Source: Mayfieldus sp963781495
GTDB taxonomy: Bacteria > Actinomycetota > Thermoleophilia > Solirubrobacterales > 70-9
DNA length: 64,000 nt
NCBI GenBank assembly: GCA_963781495.1
Contig: CAWAFX010000002.1
Location: forward strand, 620,001-684,000
Reading direction: 5' to 3'
Shown here: positions 62,213-64,000 of the stretch, in pieces
Numbering within the stretch: the stretch's first letter is position 1
How the letters are laid out: each line of letters opens with the position of its first letter
Translations under genes and position numbers: made by a program
The notes under the pieces: model-generated
Told to the model about the DNA's origin: nothing
Database searches by the model: none
The model's input: only the letters and a program-made list of their open reading frames with translations

Positions 62213-63142
62213 GCCTAACTCCACCCGCAAACGCCCACGCACCCTCGATCTGCCAACGATGATCGAGCGATACGGCACCGAAGAGAAGTGCCGAGACTTT
62301 CTCGAGGAATTGCGCTGGCCCCAGGGCGCTGAGTGCCCGCGCTGCTCTTCCCGCGATGCCGCGAAGATCAAGGGCCGCAAGCAGCTGCGCTGTCGCTCTT
62401 GCGATTACCGCTTTTCGGTCACGGTCGGCACCGTCTTTGCCGACTCGCACCTGCCCCTGTGGAAGTGGTTTCTCGCCACCTATCTGATCGCTGAGTCCAA
62501 GAAGGGGATCAGCGCCAAGCAGTTGCAGCGAACGCTCGGCGTGACTTATAAAACCGCCTGGTATCTCGGACATCGCATTCGCTCGGCCATGGAAGAGGCT
62601 TCGCCCGTTCCACTCTCGGGGATCGTGGAGATTGACGAAACCTTCCTCGGCGGCTTCTCGCCGACCTTCCCGGTGGCGGTGGTCCTCACGCCAACAAGAC
62701 GATGGTCATGGGCGCCGTTCAGCGCGGCGGCGAGATTCGCCTTCGGGTCCAAGGTGGAGCTGGGCGAGCATCGCGGACAGCTCGACGGAAGTTCATCGAC
62801 AAAACCGTTGCCGACGAAGCCAAGGCGATCTACACCGACGCGGCTCCCGCGTGGGGTGACCTCTCCGACGACGACACCCAGCACAAGGTGGTCAACCACC
62901 ACAACGAGGAATGGGTGCGAGCGCAGGTCCATACGAACACCGTGGAGGGCGTGTGGTCGCTTCTGAAGCGCAGCGTGGCCGGGACCTATCACCAACTCTC
63001 GACCAAGCACCTGCCCGCCTACCTCGACGAGATTTCGTTCCGCTTCAACAACCGCGACAACCCCTACTTGTTCAGGGACACACTGGTCCGGCTGATCGAC
63101 GGCGAAACACTGCCACTGAAGGAGCTTGTTAACGGCAAATAG
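62211..63142 (+). mobile_element. IS1595-family (ISXO2-like) transposase, frameshifted
   Basis: N-terminal zinc ribbon (CPRCSSRDAAKIKGRKQLRCRSC, read CPRC and CRSC), then helix-turn-helix (KGISAKQLQRTLGVTYKTAWYLGHRI, read QLQRTLGVTYKTAW) and the first DDE-type residue in IVEIDETFLGG. At about 62671-62674 a G is missing (CCGGTGG for CCGGGTGG). The rest continues from the start of another frame: GGGGPHANKTMVMGAV, NTVEGVWSLLKRSV with the final acidic position and HHNEEWVRA. No inverted repeats were found by eye. A broken element. Confidence 0.87.
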
Positions 63143-63186
63143 CGAGCGGTCGCCGTCCGAGCCCTTCTGGAAGATGAAAAGAAAAA

Positions 63187-63210
63187 GCTCGCTGGTTGCA
63201 GCCAGCGAGC
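63187..63210 (-). terminator. Rho-independent terminator on the minus strand
   Basis: GCTCGCTGG, six-base loop, CCAGCGAGC, followed on the minus strand by TTTTTCTTTTC. It faces away from the transposase, toward whatever is transcribed from the right on the minus strand; no such gene is evident, so its role is unclear. Confidence 0.8.
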
Positions 63211-63298
63211 CCGCCCGAAACTTCCGAAGCGCGTTGGGGTCTGAGACCGAGCAAGCAGATCTTGACGCGGCGCTCGGACGTGTTCCGAGGAGACCGCG

Positions 63299-63544
63299 AT
63301 GCACCCCAAACGAAAAGCGAACCCCAATGCCAAGCGACCACGTGTCAGCGATAAGGACCACGACGGGCTCATTAAGAAAGCCTGGAAGGCTGGTTGGTGG
63401 GCCAGGCAGACAGGCAAGGGCAAGGTCATGTGCTACCCGCCGCCTGGTCAAGGATCGGGCGTCTTGGTGCCGAACACCCCGAGCGACCCGCGCTCCATGC
63501 GGAACCTTCGCAGCCTGTTCGGGCGCCGCAAGCTCAAGGTCTGA
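63299..63544 (+). CDS. HicA-like small protein
   Basis: 81 residues from ATG 63299 after GAGGAG. The N-terminal tail is basic (KRKANPNAKRPR). The rest follows the HicA (YcfA) mRNA-interferase fold: DHDGLIKKAWKAGWWARQTG, GKVMCYPP, VLVPNTPSDPRSMRNLRSL. The catalytic His of HicA (in a G-x-H context) appears to be replaced by Lys (TGKGK), so it may be a non-cleaving relative. Forms a probable pair with the gene at 63575. Confidence 0.75.
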   Translation: MHPKRKANPNAKRPRVSDKDHDGLIKKAWKAGWWARQTGKGKVMCYPPPGQGSGVLVPNTPSDPRSMRNLRSLFGRRKLKV

Positions 63545-63574
63545 GGCGCAGCGCCCGATTCCTCCGGTGGTGAG

Positions 63575-63946
63575 ATGATGCGCATCCTGGCGTTTGGCAA
63601 CCCGTTGAGCCGCCTCTTTGGAGGCAGCGAGCCTCGTATGGAATTTCAGGTCATCGTTCATCTGCAGGCCGACGAGCCGATGGATCAGGACGTCCTCGAA
63701 GAGGAAACCGAAAAGGCTCTCGATTGCTTGCTTGAACACGCCGCCGACACCGCGCTCGGTGCAGCAGTCGGGTTCGACGGCGATCAGATCGAGATCGAGT
63801 TCACAGTCGAGGCATCCTCGATCAGCGAAGTCCATAACCAGGTTGGACACGTCCTCCAGCTCCTGGAAGAGCGAGGCGGATTCGAGTTCAACGACAGCAC
63901 AACGTCGCGAGTCGCTCCGAACCGGCGAGACCCGGTACTTGCCTGA
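63575..63946 (+). CDS. Small acidic protein paired with the HicA-like gene
   Basis: 123 residues from ATG 63575 after GGTGGTGAG. Strands EFQVIVHLQADE, ALGAAVGFDGDQIEIEFTVEA and a helix SISEVHNQVGHVLQLLEERGG (short stretches FQVIVHLQAD and ISEVHNQVGHVL) resemble the acidic small proteins that accompany HicA-like genes in actinobacteria. A partner or antitoxin role is inferred. The last 54 bases of the window hold no gene. Confidence 0.6.
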   Translation: MMRILAFGNPLSRLFGGSEPRMEFQVIVHLQADEPMDQDVLEEETEKALDCLLEHAADTALGAAVGFDGDQIEIEFTVEASSISEVHNQVGHVLQLLEERGGFEFNDSTTSRVAPNRRDPVLA

Positions 63947-64000
63947 GCCCCTAAACGGTGGTCCCCCATGCCAGTGGTTCTCGCAGGCTGGCCGGCTCAC

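Noticed and set aside
62546..64000. Very long minus-strand open frame over the transposase and HicA region
   Set aside because: It lies antisense to clear genes, has no family features and matches the frame behaviour of GC-rich DNA.

Overview
The window is about 64 kb of very GC-rich DNA with dense, overlapping operons, GTG and TTG starts, a HrcA/CIRCE-type groESL operon and many secreted or lipid-anchored proteins. The most likely source is a high-GC actinobacterium, probably of the Thermoleophilia/Solirubrobacterales type. The class assignment is inference from gene content, not a database result. No plasmid, phage or CRISPR locus is visible.

Layout. 1-2194: end of a group 3-type NiFe-hydrogenase operon (large subunit, its maturation protease, a CBS protein). 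2191-7499: sugar metabolism (TreT-like trehalose synthase, NagA, a NagB-DUF218 fusion, a DUF2090 aldolase-like protein) plus a DUF1918 gene coupled to a 49-residue ORF. 7507-15128: divergent PEP synthase and four-gene 2-oxoacid:ferredoxin oxidoreductase operons, the latter ending in a GltD-like/ferredoxin fusion; together they look like a pyruvate/ferredoxin/NAD(P)H/gluconeogenesis node. 15125-27882: redox and envelope genes, including an ApbE flavinylation-type locus (two-component system, ferric-reductase-like membrane protein, ferredoxin reductase, ferredoxin, low-complexity exported proteins) and a DoxX-Rieske fusion. 28068-34125: membrane proteins, a very large cyclase/ATPase/TPR regulator and a VOC protein. 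34149-36011: a small element between a complete tRNA-Arg and a 46-bp copy of its 3' end. 36002-39817: a compact acyl-chain set (hotdog protein, ACP, ketosynthase, hotdog protein, acyltransferase). 39879-43380: an L,D-transpeptidase, tRNA-Ser, a PLP enzyme and a sugar-lactone oxidase.

43415-51269 is the most unusual region: six minus-strand genes encode four exported WxL-like proteins and two membrane proteins with a DUF916-like outer part, one membrane helix and an inner domain resembling a GGDEF domain that has lost its signature. WxL/DUF916 surface systems are known from Firmicutes; an actinobacterial version with a degenerate GGDEF tail looks new and may link surface adhesion to cytoplasmic signalling.

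51418-64000: tRNA-Ser, a frameshifted GGDEF protein, cyclophilin, a glycosidase, an Mrp ATPase, a ferredoxin, a LysM/M15 peptidase, groESL with CIRCE, a frameshifted IS1595-type transposase and a HicA-like gene pair. Several genes are damaged: three carry single-base deletions (ketosynthase, GGDEF protein, transposase), one an in-frame TAG, one an internal deletion, and the histidine kinase appears to start at GTA. Either the genome is decaying locally or the assembly contains indel errors.
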